DNA of 64,000 bases from Ectocarpus siliculosus (taxonomy: Eukaryota > Sar > Phaeophyceae > Ectocarpales > Ectocarpaceae): NCBI GenBank assembly GCA_000310025.1, contig FN649751.1, positions 6,266,789 to 6,330,788 on the forward strand, given 5' to 3'. Shown here in pieces: positions 10,849 through 21,840 of this stretch. Within the stretch, counting starts at the first letter, position 1; each line of letters opens with the position of its first letter. The notes under the pieces were generated by a model that saw only the letters and a program-made list of their open reading frames with translations, made no database searches and was not told the origin of the DNA. A program made the translations under genes and the position numbers.

Positions 10849-11855
10849 GATCGATCAGAGAACGAGTCGACACCGTGGCGCCAAACGAACCCGTGAATCT
10901 GCTGTTTACATTCCGTCCGGTGGAAACGCACTTGCGAACACTGAGGTATGATACCTGAAACGCTGGGTATTTGCTGTGGCTATCCCTGAATGCAGTACGT
11001 GCGTCGCTGCGTCTACACCCGCTTTTGCAGCGAGCGCCGAGTCTATCATGAGAATGGTAGTTGCGCTACGATTCGGAATCGTTTTGTTTTTTGCCATCTT
11101 TATTTGCTCCGCGCTCGTCGGTAGACCCACACACGTGCCGTGTCCTTTTAGGTCTTACCCTGGAACATTTACGGCGAGAACAGAACATTTTGCGCGAAAG
11201 AAAGCAAAACGTGATAAATCAAAAATGAAACCCGTCAATAACTGCTACACATAGGTATGAAATTCTTTGCAGCTGCCTACCCATATTTGTATACAGCACC
11301 CTTCTGCTACACTGCAAGGTACCACGACCCGGATCAAATCTTCCTTGTCTTCTCTTGCAGTCTGGCCGCCCGCCCCTACCTCGGCAGTACAACGTACCGC
11401 CTTCAGCGCGGTGGACGTCAACCTCCTGGACGACGCGGATCAAATTTTCATTGTGCTCTAAATATCTCATCTTTTGAAACGGCATCACTTCCCTTGCAGT
11501 CTGGCCACCCGCCTCACTGGGGGGAGGGGGGTCAATCGTCCCCCCTAGTATGTGTGTATATGTTTGGAATACATGTAGGCGCTACGGCAGCTAACTCAGC
11601 TGGTATGGCTCTGCAGTTTTGCAAGACGTTCTCGCGCCCTATCAATGCATTCCGGCTTTTATCTAACACGGCTCTAGTCTAATAAAGGTGAGTGTCAACT
11701 GCGAGACTTCGTGGTTTTCTCTTCGCATGCTCTACCATATGTAGAATAGTCGTCGACATGATACCCTGATGACCCTATCAGTACGTGTAGAAACAGCCAC
11801 AATCGTAGGTAGACTATTGCTTAATGCAGTTTTTGGTGAAGTTCTTTATCAATTT
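10849..11855. other. Unrecognised stretch
   Basis: Open frames of 70-141 codons carry no known motif. A short local repeat (gatcaaat-tt with gcagtctggcc) occurs twice between 11330 and 11510. Nothing else is supported. Confidence 0.4.
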
Positions 11856-12720
11856 CGGCACGGCTAAACACCCCACCGGTGGGGTAATTTCTTAACCACC
11901 CCACCGGTGGGGCGGTTAACGCTTAAACACCCCACCGCCTGTAGCTCACTTTACAAGACTCCAATCAGCACAGGACTTCAACGAATATGTTGCGGCGTTG
12001 CAGGGCTATCATTGGACCCATCGTGAGGCCGAAACGGCACCGTTTTGGTGGTGCCACGGTTGGTGGGGGACATGCGCCACTAGCCCACTGGTGGGGTAGA
12101 TAACGTTATGGACCCCACCAGTTGGATCTCCCTCTACAAGGATCAGATCGACACACAAGTACCTGCAGGAGTTTGTGGTCGATGCACGCAAAGCCCACAG
12201 TAGCAGGCAGCACCTGGGGCGGCGAACAGGTCAGGAAATCCTGCGGCATAGCGCCAACCACCTGACGTGGGTAGCGAACGCTGCCTTCTGTTTTCTTGCA
12301 GAAGGCTTCATTCAACACCAGGGACCCACCGCTGGACCTCCCCCCATAACACTCCAATTGACACAAGACATGTACGAATGTATTGCTGCGTTGCAGGGCT
12401 ATCGTGGGATCCATGGTGAGGCCGAACGATAAAGGTTTGTTGGTGCCACGGCCGGTGGGGTGAAATACGAATACAATGCCCCACCGGTGGGTGTGGTCGA
12501 CCCCACCAGCTGTATCTCGCCGTAAAAGACTCCCATCAAGCACAAGCACCATGGTTAGAGCGTGAATTCATAAACACACAGTGTACACCACACAGTACAC
12601 CGCACACAGCACACACACCGCAACAGCAGCAGACGCGGTGGGGAACAAGTCAACAAATCCCTTCGCGCCGCCCCACACAGGTCAAGCGGAAAACTTGCCT
12701 TCCCACTAGTAGAACATCCA
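11856..12720 (+). repeat. Foldback arm 1, left (modular ~190-bp units)
   Basis: An array of diverged ~190-196-base units. Landmarks such as ttgcagggctatc recur two units apart (about 11998 and 12391). Hinges are G/C palindromes of the form CCCCACCGGTGGGG (11872, 11899). Its reverse complement forms 21841-22453, with outer ends matching from cggcacggctaaaca. After 12553 the similarity continues weakly to about 12720 (aacaagtcaacaaatcc against aacaggtcaggaaatcc). It is non-coding; open frames in it are shadows. Confidence 0.8.
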
Positions 12721-13165
12721 CTGCTGTGTTGCGCGCGAGAGATGCATCGCATGCGCATGAACTTCGAAGAGGTAAATACATATGCATACATTCCGTATAT
12801 TGTCGTGCGGTTCCGTGCATGCACCATGTCCTCCGCATATGGATGCGCCATGTCCGTTAGTAGACTTCTGTTCGAGTATGTATGACGACGTGATCTATTC
12901 TTCATTTACTGAAGCTGCTACTTACAAGAAGATACTGCTTTACGTCCATCAATATTGCATTTACCAGGTTCCCCCCCCCTTTGTGACGTGTGTCTTGGCT
13001 GCTGTGCTGCAGTGGTGCAGAGCTGGTGTATGTTGTGTGTCGTTCGTGCATCAACTTTACACTTCTACTGTACGGTTTTTGTCTGGCCATCGGAGCCTTG
13101 TGTACAGTGGTGCGAGGGTCATGGTGGTGGGGTAACTATTGTAGACACAAGTACTGTTGCATGAT
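12721..13165. other. Unrecognised spacer within arm
   Basis: No domain or clear repeat is seen. Frames of about 60-120 codons overlap on both strands without recognisable motifs. Confidence 0.35.
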
Positions 13166-13415
13166 AGGGGCACCCGGTACATATTTTCAAACGGGTCCTC
13201 CCCGGGCTAACGGGCACTCCCCCCCCGACGACGGACACCACCCCGCGACTGACGGGCACCACTCCCGACTAGCGGACACTCCTGACAAATCGGCACTCCC
13301 CCCAACTAACGGGTACTCCCCAGGCCCACCCGTGGTCCCCCCCTCGACCAACGGCACTCCCCAACAACAGGCACCCCCCCTCCATTTTGGGCACTCCCCT
13401 GTGCTTTCGCGCACC
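13166..13415 (+). repeat. GGGCACTCCCC minisatellite, left
   Basis: About a dozen short variable units of the form acgggcactcccc. An inverted counterpart with gagtgcccgt lies at 21699-21800, so this tract belongs to the inverted architecture of arm 1. Confidence 0.7.
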
Positions 13416-13461
13416 TCTCGGCGTCGTGTTTGGACGATGCTTTGCTCCAGGGAATTCTGCA

Positions 13462-13905
13462 GGATACACTGTATTTCCCGGGCGGATACACTGTATTCCC
13501 TGAATACACAGTTTTCGTTGATCAGATACGCTAAACACTGTATTCTCTCGTCAAAATCACTGTATGTATTCTCTCGTCAGGTACACCGTATTCCCTTGTT
13601 CTTTTCACTGTATCCTCTCATCAAGTTTGCCGTATTCCCTGATCAGATTCACTGTGTTCCCTGACCATATTCACTGTATTGTATTCCCTCATCATTTCAC
13701 TGCATTCGGATTCAGATTTACTGTCCCTCATCCACTCACTGTATTCCCTATTCAGATACGCTGTATTCTCTGGTCAGGTTCACTTTTTTCCCAATTTCAG
13801 ATTCATAACTGTATTTGCTGATCATATATCCTGTATTCGCTGATGATATTCACTGTATTACCTGATCATGTTCACTGTATTCCATCATCAGAATAATTCG
13901 CTGTA
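13462..13905 (+). repeat. CTGTATTCCCTGATCAG minisatellite
   Basis: Roughly 18 units of 21-27 bases reading cactgtattccctgatca with variable spacing. The inverted version occurs at 46571-46735 beside another modular array. Unit length and spacing vary and every base is part of the repeat, so this is not a CRISPR array. Confidence 0.8.
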
Positions 13906-14689
13906 TAGTCCGTGCACAACAATGAATCCATAAATTCCCCCAGCACAAATGACAACTTTTCTCTGCACACAGGTGGTTGTTCCGACATCTGAAAGTACCG
14001 GCAAACGCCCTGTTTCCAGGCGCATGGCGTGACGGAGATTTTTTTTTTTTTTTTCCTTGACTTTTTATCCCCGAAACACCTTTAAAACTTGGTTCGTTTA
14101 CACAGGGTGGTGTTTATTGCCGATGCCAAAAAACTCAACGGATTTGGACACATGTCGGAATTCTGCGGTTGGGGATTTTTTTTTTTTTTGTAATTCTCGA
14201 AATTACAGGAGATATCAGAGAATAACTGAATGTAGAGGATCAACTTGATTCGTTTACAGCGCGACAACCATCCGACCGATTTCAAAATAAACAGTGGCAA
14301 ACGATCCCTATCGTCGATCTACAGTTGGGGGTTTTGGGGTTTTGCTGGGAAAAATCTAGTTTTCGAGATATTCAACATGTTGTGCCGCACCATGGGTGGG
14401 TGTGCTTTGGTGGGCGACACAACACGCACAAACAACTCTCGCACACGTTGCAGCCCGAAGAACACAAAATACCCACGCAAGCACCATGGGGAATCCTAGG
14501 GGGCGGCCTAAGAAGAAGAAGATCGGCTATCCCTTTCTTTTGTGTTGGGCGTTGTTGTTTTTTCCAGCACTCCCTTGCGGTTGACTGCCTCCGAAAGTTT
14601 TGTATATATTAATTATGTATAGAGTGATAGAGTGAAGTGTTGTGCATGCGAATAGACTGTGCATGCATGTGTTTTCGTCCTGCTTTGGT
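13906..14689. other. Unrecognised stretch before gypsy-1
   Basis: Two poly-T runs (14039-14055 and 14167-14180) may mark short retroposon ends. No gene is recognised. No LTR matching the gypsy-1 3' LTR is present here, so the gypsy element is 5'-truncated. Confidence 0.45.
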
Positions 14690-14696
14690 CAACTTC

Positions 14697-15404
14697 CCAT
14701 CCCCCGAGTCGACGAGATTCTAACGAAACTCAACAGAGGTTCGATTCTCGCTATTAGATTTCACGGGTTCTTTCCACCAGATCACTGTCCACAAGGACAC
14801 TATCCCCCTTACGGCTTTTGCGACCCCCACTCGTTTGTTCGAATGGCTCCGCATGCCGATGGGTGCTAGCCAATCCGCAGGCCACTTTGTAAAAGTGATT
14901 AACGAAGTAATCAAAGGACTCGATGGAGTCGAGGCATACCTCGATGACGTCGTTGTTTTTGACGAAGGCCCACTGCAGCATGTCCGTAATATGCGCACGC
15001 TCTTCGAACGGTTGAGAAAGTACGACCTCAAACTTTCTCCCTCGAAAACCACCATCGGTACCACCAAGGCTGACTTCTTGGGGCACACCATATCTTCGAA
15101 AGGTGCCCTCCCCAACGCCCGTAAAGTAGCCGCCCTGGCAGGTATGCCCATGCCTACGACCGTCAAGCAACTCAGGTCACTCATGGGTGGTCTGAGCTAC
15201 TACCGACGTTTCCTCAGAGACATGGCCAAGCGTGTGAAGTCCATTACGCACTTGCTCAAAAAAGGTGTTCCCTTCGCTTTCACGAGCGACATGGAAACAA
15301 CTGTTCGCAGCCTACTGGCTGAGCTCGCGAAACCGCCCATTGTAGTGTTTCCTGATTGGGACGCTATCGCGGACGGTACACGCCCTTTTACGTCTTTGCT
15401 GTGA
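14697..15404 (+). pseudogene. Gypsy reverse transcriptase fragment
   Basis: From 14835 the frame reads FEWLRMPMGASQSAGHF followed by the catalytic YLDD box (14937-14948), then DFLGHTIS and the thumb-connection region LRSLMGGLSYYRRFLRDMA. These match the palm and thumb of Ty3/gypsy RT, which copies element RNA into DNA. Upstream, IPRVDEILTKLNRGS, an early fingers motif, is in a different frame, with the break near 14750. The first part of RT is absent. At its 3' end the frame runs into a stop near 15402, while the RNase H continues one frame over. Confidence 0.9.
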
Positions 15405-16553
15405 CGCCAGCTCCGACGGTCTCGGCGCCGCGCTGGAGCAAGAGCAGAAGGACGGCTCGGTACGGCCGATCGTTTTCATCAGCAGAGCCACGCTCGACGC
15501 TGAACGCAACTGGACCGCTCTCGATCTCGAAGCAGGAGCCGTTGTATGGGCGATCAAGCGTCTCCGCGAATACCTTCGTGGGACACACTTCCGCATCTAT
15601 TCCGACAATAAGGCGCTGGAAAGTTTGTCAAAAATCAGCGAGCACAACCCACGCGTCCAACGCTGGATTGAGTTCCTTGAAGCATACAGCTACACGTTGG
15701 AGTACCGACGAGGTGCCTCCAACGGAAACGCTGACATGCTGTCTCGTCTGCCGATTGAGCCTACTGCCGCCGACATCAACGGTAACAGTCGTTTGACGTC
15801 CCCAGAAGACGTTGGTGTGTGTCTGATCCGAGCGACAAGTCACGCACCACCCGGACAAACCACGCCTGGCGTTGGTTTGGGTGGGCTGGCGCCCCCAAGC
15901 GAGAACACCGCTTTGGGTGGGCTACCTCTCACTTCCGATGATTTTGCGGATTTTCGCAAACACGGGCCTCGAATGAGGATTGACGACCTTGATGCTCCTG
16001 CAGGAGAATTCGTCGCTCGTGTTTTTCCGTACGTCAATGCGCGAGGACCTTTGCGACACCTTGCGGACGATCGTGCATTGTCTTGCACCGACCACTCCGT
16101 ATTTGCGGTGCCTGAGGTTACTTCCGCTGCAACCCAGAAAATACAGGGCGCTGTGCCGGTACTCCGGTCTTCAGCTTCTCCTGTTGTGTCTCCGATTAGA
16201 CCATTGTATAGGGACACCGCCACGGTTTACGGACCGTCTGCGCGACCCCACACGGATACAGCTGCATTTGCGCTCCCTGTCCACGACACACAGACCGCCG
16301 ACGATAACTCTCGGTTGCCCCCTGCCGTGTCTCCTGCGACCGCAACTGTCGACGCCGGCTCCCACTCTGATCGTTTGGATGCCGCCGACTCATTGCCGCC
16401 GCCTTCGACCTCTCGGTTGCAACCGCATCGTCTTGATCCGTCGGAACTGATCTCTACTCGTACGCGTCGCCGAACCGCGGCTGCTGCGGGTCAGCCTCAA
16501 CCCGATGTAAACTACGGTTTCGGTCCTGATTTGTCGATCCCCCCACACATTCC
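15388..16553 (+). pseudogene. Gypsy RNase H plus proline-rich linker
   Basis: Starting near 15400 the frame gives CDASSDGLGAALEQ, then a long helix (EAGAVVWAIKRLREYLRGT) and IYSDNKALE, the acidic motifs of retroelement RNase H, which removes the RNA strand during cDNA synthesis. The tail NADMLSRLP at about 15730 is the usual end of this domain. A ~265-residue low-complexity linker rich in Pro, Ser and Thr follows. Compared with the RT frame there is a +1 shift near 15390. The linker is cut at 16553 by the poly-C-bounded insertion, and the frame then reads falsely to 16692. Confidence 0.85.
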
Positions 16554-17250
16554 TCCCCCCCCCCCCCCTCGGCCTTGTTTGCCATCGGGGTTTGGGTTTT
16601 CGTCGCTTGGCAACGACGTTGTAAAACAAGCCGCCCCCCCCGGTGTTTGCCATCGGGGTTTGGGTTTTCGTCGCTTGGCAACGACGTTGTAAAACAAGCC
16701 CCCCACTCGGTGTTTGCCATCGGGATTGGGTTTTCGTCGCTTGGCAACGACGTTGTAAAACAAGCCAACTCACTTCGTGAACTCGGCAACCAGGTTACTT
16801 TTTTTTTTTTTTTTACCTCTGTTTTTTTTTTTGGCGGTAACCATAATGGTGGTCGAGTAGATTATGTTGTGCGGGGTCGAGAACCCTTACTCCGCGCAAC
16901 GGGGGATGATCGCACCACGTTGTGTTAAAATGGTCAAGCTTCCTCGAGGCAGTTACACAGTGCTTACAACTGTCTCTGGAAGTGAAAGCACCAGAAAATA
17001 AATTCAGTCATACGTAGCTGTCATCCGTACGCAAGGAAGTAAGCACAAGATGCCGAACACCCTTAGCAGGATGCAGCTCACCCTTCATGCGACTCGCCAA
17101 ATACCTCACGGCGCTTCGCGCTTGGTGATGTGAGAGCCTGGTCCGGTGAGAACCCGGCGTGCTCCGTCCCGGCTTTGTAGGGATGCGAGGTCAATGGTCA
17201 AACGACTACGGCATGCACGACTATGAGTACACCCCCCCCCACCCCCCCCT
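16554..17250 (-). mobile_element. Poly-G-bounded element, copy B, inside gypsy-1
   Basis: This stretch is absent from gypsy-2, whose linker is continuous at the matching point. It is the reverse complement of copy A (1486-2133). It is flanked by a near-perfect 11-base direct repeat (ccacacattcc at 16543, ccacacgttcc at 17251), a probable target-site duplication. It has three ~65-base internal units instead of two. C runs form both borders. Insertion came after gypsy-1 integrated or in its immediate parent. Confidence 0.75.
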
Positions 17251-17261
17251 CCACACGTTCC

Positions 17262-18426
17262 GCGTGCAGGCGCTTCTCGTCGTCAAACACGAGTGACACC
17301 AGCTGCCACCACGCCTGAGCCTGCTGTCGAACCTGTCCCAACGGTGCCCATAGCGCCGCCGGAGACGGTTACCGACGCCCCTATGGGTCCTCTGTTGGGT
17401 TTGTCACAACCGGCTGCTGCAGCTGGTAAGGCAACGCCCGCAGTGGATTCCATGGTCCTCAACCCTGCAGAGTTAGAATTCCGTGAGTCCGTCGAACGCT
17501 ACACGCGTGCCGATTGGGCGCGGGAACAGCAGAAAGAGCCGGTGTGTGAAGCCACCATCCGCTACATTCTCCTCAAACGCCCTCAGAGTCTACCTGTCGA
17601 TTTCTTTGCCAGAGTGTCATATCACTCCAGGCATAGACCATCGCTGGAGGATATTCGAGAGCTTGCAGATAAAGGACGTCTCGTCACTGACGATGGCCTT
17701 TGCCTCTTGGTACGAAAGAATACCAAGCCCCCGGTCTCGTCTGACCGTCCCGGAGGACGAGCTGCACGTCTGTTGAATGACGAACCCACTCGTATTTACG
17801 TGCCCATGTTAATGCGACCTTGGGTCATGCAAGCTTGTCATGCCAACGCCCTCTGCCACCTTGGTACCGCTCGCACGCTCAGCTTGCTTGAGAGGTTTTA
17901 CTGGTGGATTGGGATGAGTATCAGTACTCGTTGGTGGATTCGGCGATGTTTGAAATGTCAGGCCCGCAAAACTGCGCGCCAGACTATTCGCTGTCCGATT
18001 CTCACGATCCCTCTGCCTTCGGCACCAGGGGTCGCGATTAGCGTCGACTATTTTGGTCCGCTTCCCACAACTCCGCGAGGTTTCTCGTATATTTTGCTAT
18101 TCACTGACCGTTTCAGTCGGAGAGCCAGTATGTACGCAGTGACTGACGCCGAGTTCACAGCTGAAGGTACAGCTGACGTCCTTGTCGATAAATACATGCC
18201 TGTTTGGGGATGCCCCCTCAGCATTCTTTCTGACAACGGGTTGCAGTTTTGCTCCAAACTGTCGGTTGCCATCCTAAAATTGCTACGCGTCCGAAAAATT
18301 ACGACGAGCGCGTACCACCCTAGCGGCAACGGAGGAGTTGAGCGCGTGAACCACACCATGGCCCAGATGCTGGCGATGGTTGTGAACGAACGACAAGATG
18401 ATTGGGACATTCATCTCCCTCGTTGA
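17262..18426 (+). pseudogene. Gypsy integrase, zinc-binding and catalytic core
   Basis: The ATG at 17293 is only the first Met after the insertion, not a real start. In residues numbered from it, an HHCC zinc-binding region (H183, H189, C219, C222) precedes the DDE core. Asp252 lies in ISVDYFGP, Asp314 in LSDNGLQF and Glu350 in GNGGVERVNH, giving the classical 35-residue gap between the last two. The enzyme inserts element cDNA into chromosomes. The frame is lost at about 18417, where gypsy-2 has two additional bases. The catalytic residues are all present. Confidence 0.9.
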
Positions 18427-19711
18427 ATTCGCGTACAACAACTCCGTTAGCGCTGCAAAAGGATTGGCGCCCAATGAGGTGCATATGGCGCGCCTTCCCA
18501 GGTTTCCACTGACCGTTTTTGACAACATTTACGCTCGTGGTCACCAGTCGCTTGCCCGCGATCAGCCCGAGTATTGCAACCTTGCCGCCGATCGGCAACG
18601 GCGCTCCTACGAGCTACTGCGTGAACAACACGCACTCGCAGTTTCGCGTATTGAAAGACGGAACTCGAAACTGTCTGATGCCTTACACAAACTGCCCGTT
18701 TACGCTACCGGTGGTCGGGTGTGGGTCTACAACCATTTGGCTACCATCCGTCAAGGTGCCAAACTCACTTCCAAGGCCCGCGCAGACGCTGACTCCCAGG
18801 TACTCAAGAAGAAGCTGTCCTTGAATTGGACAGGTCCTTTTAAAATCCTAGCAGTCGGTCCTTGCAACAAGGCTCCCGATGGCAGCCCGGTGGCTGACAA
18901 GCTCCTGTTCTTGGATCTTCCCTCCGATATGCCCAGAGTGGATGCCAAGCGCCGAGTTTCTGTCGCTCGTTGCAAACCGTGTGCGAACCCACACGATAGT
19001 GACGACATGCCTCGGTTCTTGCCTGCAGGCCTCACGCAGTATGTTCTCAACAACTACACGACGAAGTCTCCGCCGTACCATGTTACCGCGGACGATGTTT
19101 CGGCGCCTGTCCGCAGGCTCGAGGTTGAGAAAATCACGGGACACCAGTCGGTTCGAGTACGTGGCGGCGTTATCGCAGTCATGTACGAGACCCACTGGAA
19201 AGGTCTTCTGCGGCCCTCGTGGGAACGAGAAATGGGCCTCCAACACTCCCGAAAACAGATTCTTCTGTATTGGGCTGGTACACCCCACCAACACCGGCAG
19301 ACTAACCGTCTGTATCGTCGCATGCGCATTGGCGCAGCGGAACGTGAACTGTCTCGCATCAAAGGCGAGCGGTCCTCGTCGCCTGGGTACGAATATGTTC
19401 CCCGCGATGTTTGGGCCCGCCGTTTTCGCAACACCGTGCTGCCTGTTGGCGCACACTTCTGGTACAAGGCTCAAGACGCTCTATGGTGGCTAGGGAAAAT
19501 CTCCGGACACACTCCAACTACAAACGTCTTCTTCGTTCGCTTCCTGGATGACCCTGGACCTGTCAAGATCACCCTCTCCCCTTCGCGTTACCCGACAGCT
19601 TTGGGAGCTGTTTGTGGTTCTTGGTGCCTTCAGCTGCACCGAAGTAGTCCCTTCATGCGAGGTATCTTGCGCAATGTAGACGAGTCGCGTGGTACGGCTA
19701 TAGATGCCTGA
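18398..19711 (+). CDS. Gypsy integrase C-terminus with chromodomain and Tudor-like domain
   Basis: This 437-codon frame continues the integrase after the frame break. Its first in-frame residues from about 8 (LVEFAYNNSVS) are the end of the catalytic core. A GPF motif near 145-150 (TGPFKILAVGP) matches the GPY/F domain of chromoviral integrases. Residues 240-292 (VEKI ... MYETHWKGL ... PSWERE ... LLYW) form a chromodomain, which in this group directs integration to particular chromatin. Residues 350-397 (GAHFWYKA ... WWLGKI ... FFVRFLDD) resemble a Tudor/SH3-like barrel, a second possible chromatin reader. A 3' UTR with repeats follows. Confidence 0.8.
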   Translation: MIGTFISLVEFAYNNSVSAAKGLAPNEVHMARLPRFPLTVFDNIYARGHQSLARDQPEYCNLAADRQRRSYELLREQHALAVSRIERRNSKLSDALHKLPVYATGGRVWVYNHLATIRQGAKLTSKARADADSQVLKKKLSLNWTGPFKILAVGPCNKAPDGSPVADKLLFLDLPSDMPRVDAKRRVSVARCKPCANPHDSDDMPRFLPAGLTQYVLNNYTTKSPPYHVTADDVSAPVRRLEVEKITGHQSVRVRGGVIAVMYETHWKGLLRPSWEREMGLQHSRKQILLYWAGTPHQHRQTNRLYRRMRIGAAERELSRIKGERSSSPGYEYVPRDVWARRFRNTVLPVGAHFWYKAQDALWWLGKISGHTPTTNVFFVRFLDDPGPVKITLSPSRYPTALGAVCGSWCLQLHRSSPFMRGILRNVDESRGTAIDA

Positions 19712-20953
19712 TAGCACTGTTGCCCTTGTTTTCCTTGTTTTATGTGGATGTATATGTATGTGTATATGTTTGTGTGTTACATGTTTGTGTTTATGTATGT
19801 TTGTCTGTATGTTTCTAGCTCGCCCTCTCGATCTATTTTCGAGACTGGCTATTGCTTCTGTACGTTCCTAGCTCGCCCTCTCGATCTATTTTCGAGACTG
19901 GCTATTGCTTCTGTATGTTTCTAGCTCGCCCTCTCGATCGATTTTTGAGACTGGCTATTGCTTCTGCATGTTTCTAGCTCGCCCTCTCGAATATTTCGGG
20001 ACTGGCTATTGCTCCTTTATGCTTTCCGCTCGCCCTCTCAATCTCTTTGAGACTGGCTCTTGCTTTTGTGTCGCGTACTTTCTCGCCCCGTTTGTCACTT
20101 CTCGGTCGGTTGTCGAAAGTTTTCGCTCCCGTTTTCCTATTTTTCCATGCGACCTAGGTTCGTCATTAGTTGCGGTGACACCCAAATTTGGTGCATCGTT
20201 TAACTCCCCCCCCTATGGTTTGCTTTGCATATTTTGTGGTCCAACGTTCCGCCAGTGCTTCTATTGCATGCCACGGCCAACGTGTTCCATCTGGATACTT
20301 TCTTTAGCATTTTTCTTCCTGCAATTGGCCTTGACGTCCCATTAGGATTGTTTTCCTCGCCCCACCCCGATCGCAAGCACGTTGTATCGTGACATGCGAA
20401 CGTTGTTTTTGGCGTTGGTTCCTGTCCTTTTCTTTGGCCGTTGTATACATTCCCCGGAAACCCCCTCTTTCCCTGCTTTTCTCGATTTTGGTCGACCCCT
20501 AGCGGTTTTCCATGTCGTTTGATCCTTTTCAGGCTCGGTTTTCGTTTCTTATTCTTTATGCTTACATTTCAGCACTCGATCGCATCGTAGCCCCCCTTCC
20601 CGTAAGGTTCTGGCTTACTTGATTGCGTATTCGATCGGTTCATTCGTACGAGATCGTTTGTGATTTTCTGTTCACGATTTCGTTACTTCGTGTTATGGTC
20701 TTTTCGGTTCGGATGTTTTGGTTATTTTTCGCACCCATGTGCCTTTTTCCGATTTTATCCGCCGACTTTGCCGCCCCGGCTTCTGTGTTTTCTTCTTTCT
20801 TGGTTCCGCTTCTTTGGTTTGGTTAACGGAGAGGTGCGGGTGAGGGTTTTGAGTTGTCGTATCTTCGATCCATCCCGCAATCCTCTTGATTGACTAGAGT
20901 CCCTCCGAGGTGTGCTTCTGTATCTGCATCTACGTCCACTCAGGGTGGGCTAT
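19712..20953 (+). other. Gypsy-1 3' untranslated region
   Basis: Non-coding region of about 1.24 kb between the pol stop and the 3' LTR, T-rich, with the ~55-base tandem repeat at its start. It is conserved in gypsy-2 (about 52000-53173). Such a long 3' region is unusual for gypsy elements and may hold packaging or export signals, which is inference. Confidence 0.7.
19809..20074 (+). repeat. 3' UTR tandem repeat of gypsy-1
   Basis: Five units of ~50-58 bases, each containing agctcgccctctcgat and gagactggctattgctt. gypsy-2 has four to five units at 52079-52285, so the number varies between copies. Confidence 0.85.
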
Positions 20954-21262
20954 TGTTATGGTATTTGGAGGTAGACATGTGATAGTGGTTGATCATGGTT
21001 ATTTGGCGCCGTCGGATGCTATGACGTGACGTCATGCTAGATCAGGGCTTTATGCCGAGACATGTGCCCTTCTGTTCAGTGTGTGCGTACAGGCGATCTA
21101 TGATCGCGTGTGCGTGGGATATTGTGAGTTGGCTTGGAAAGCGTTAATCAAGAGAAAGAGAACAACGGAAAGCAACAACAACCTGCTACTGTGGTCGGAC
21201 AAGAGAGTTCCACACAGCTCAAAGGTGATTGATTCTGAAGGAAGGGGTCAAATACCATTACA
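20954..21262 (+). repeat. Gypsy-1 3' LTR
   Basis: 309 bases, starting TGTTATGG and ending ATTACA, so it has canonical TG...CA ends. It aligns throughout with both gypsy-2 LTRs. It contains a palindromic tgacgtca CRE-like box (about 21025-21036) and tgtgcgtg repeats that may be promoter elements. Confidence 0.9.
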
Positions 21263-21432
21263 GAGGGGGCACCGTGGCATAAAATGGGGGTGCCTTGGCG
21301 CAAAAATGGGGGCCAACGTGGTGATACTGTAGAGGGGGCTCCGCAGTGATAAATGGGGGGCACCGTGGTAATATATGGGGGCTCCGCGGAGGAAAAAAGG
21401 GGGTACTATGCTGATGTAGGGGGTTCCGTGGA
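21263..21432 (+). repeat. Short GGGGGCACCGTGG tandem array
   Basis: About six units of 25-35 bases of the form gggggcaccgtgg followed by an A-rich spacer, directly abutting the gypsy-1 3' LTR. The array seems to be the insertion site of gypsy-1. Confidence 0.6.
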
Positions 21433-21698
21433 TCGTTTTGGTCAAACATGTCGCATTTTCCCAAAATGAGAAAAACTCTGCAGCTATCGACGTAACTCGA
21501 CGAGGCGGTCACGAATATCGTTGTTTCGCGTTTCAATTTTTTTTCTTTAAAAAGATATCGCACAAAAGGTGAATGGACAAATTGTTGTCCATGGACCGTA
21601 GAATATTCCTTGTTCAGATAATTTTTTGCCCTTTGTCGGATTTATACACTGTATTTTCTGTTCACATAAAAACGCTGTACTCGCTGAGTAGATACACT
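21433..21698. other. Spacer with degenerate minisatellite units
   Basis: At 21600-21695 there are a few diverged units similar to the 13462-13905 minisatellite (acactgtattttctg, cgctgtactcgctga). Nothing else is recognised. Confidence 0.45.
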
Positions 21699-21800
21699 GG
21701 GGGTGCCCCGAACACCCGAGGGTGCCCGTTATAGTCGGGGGGAGTGCCCGTTGCGGAGGGGGAGTGTCCCGTAGCCCGGGGAGATGCTCGTTGGAGAACT
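21699..21800 (-). repeat. GGGCACTCCCC minisatellite, right
   Basis: Inverted counterpart of 13166-13415, with units such as gggagtgcccgt and ggtgcccgtta. It lies just inside the right arm, mirroring the left side. Confidence 0.65.
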
Positions 21801-21840
21801 TTTTCCCGTATCCAGGGGGTGCCCTCTTCTGCCACAAGTC

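Larger units (their letters stand above)
14690..21262 (+). mobile_element. Ty3/gypsy retrotransposon gypsy-1 (5'-truncated, chromovirus type)
   Basis: The order RT, RNase H, proline-rich linker, integrase, chromodomain, 3' UTR repeats, LTR identifies a Ty3/gypsy chromovirus. The 5' LTR, gag, protease and the start of RT are missing. Frame breaks occur near 14750, 15390 and 18417, and a 697-base insertion splits the linker at 16554. It is closely related to gypsy-2 (48096-53483), which shows that the breaks are lesions of this copy. The element cannot move on its own. Confidence 0.9.

Noticed and set aside
13462-13905. Regular repeats resembling a CRISPR array
   Set aside because: Units vary in length, there are no unique spacers of constant size and no cas genes, and the context is eukaryotic transposons. 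It is a minisatellite.
14690-21262. Endogenous retrovirus with an envelope gene
   Set aside because: No envelope-like frame with signal peptide and membrane segment exists between the pol stop and the LTR; that region is non-coding with tandem repeats.
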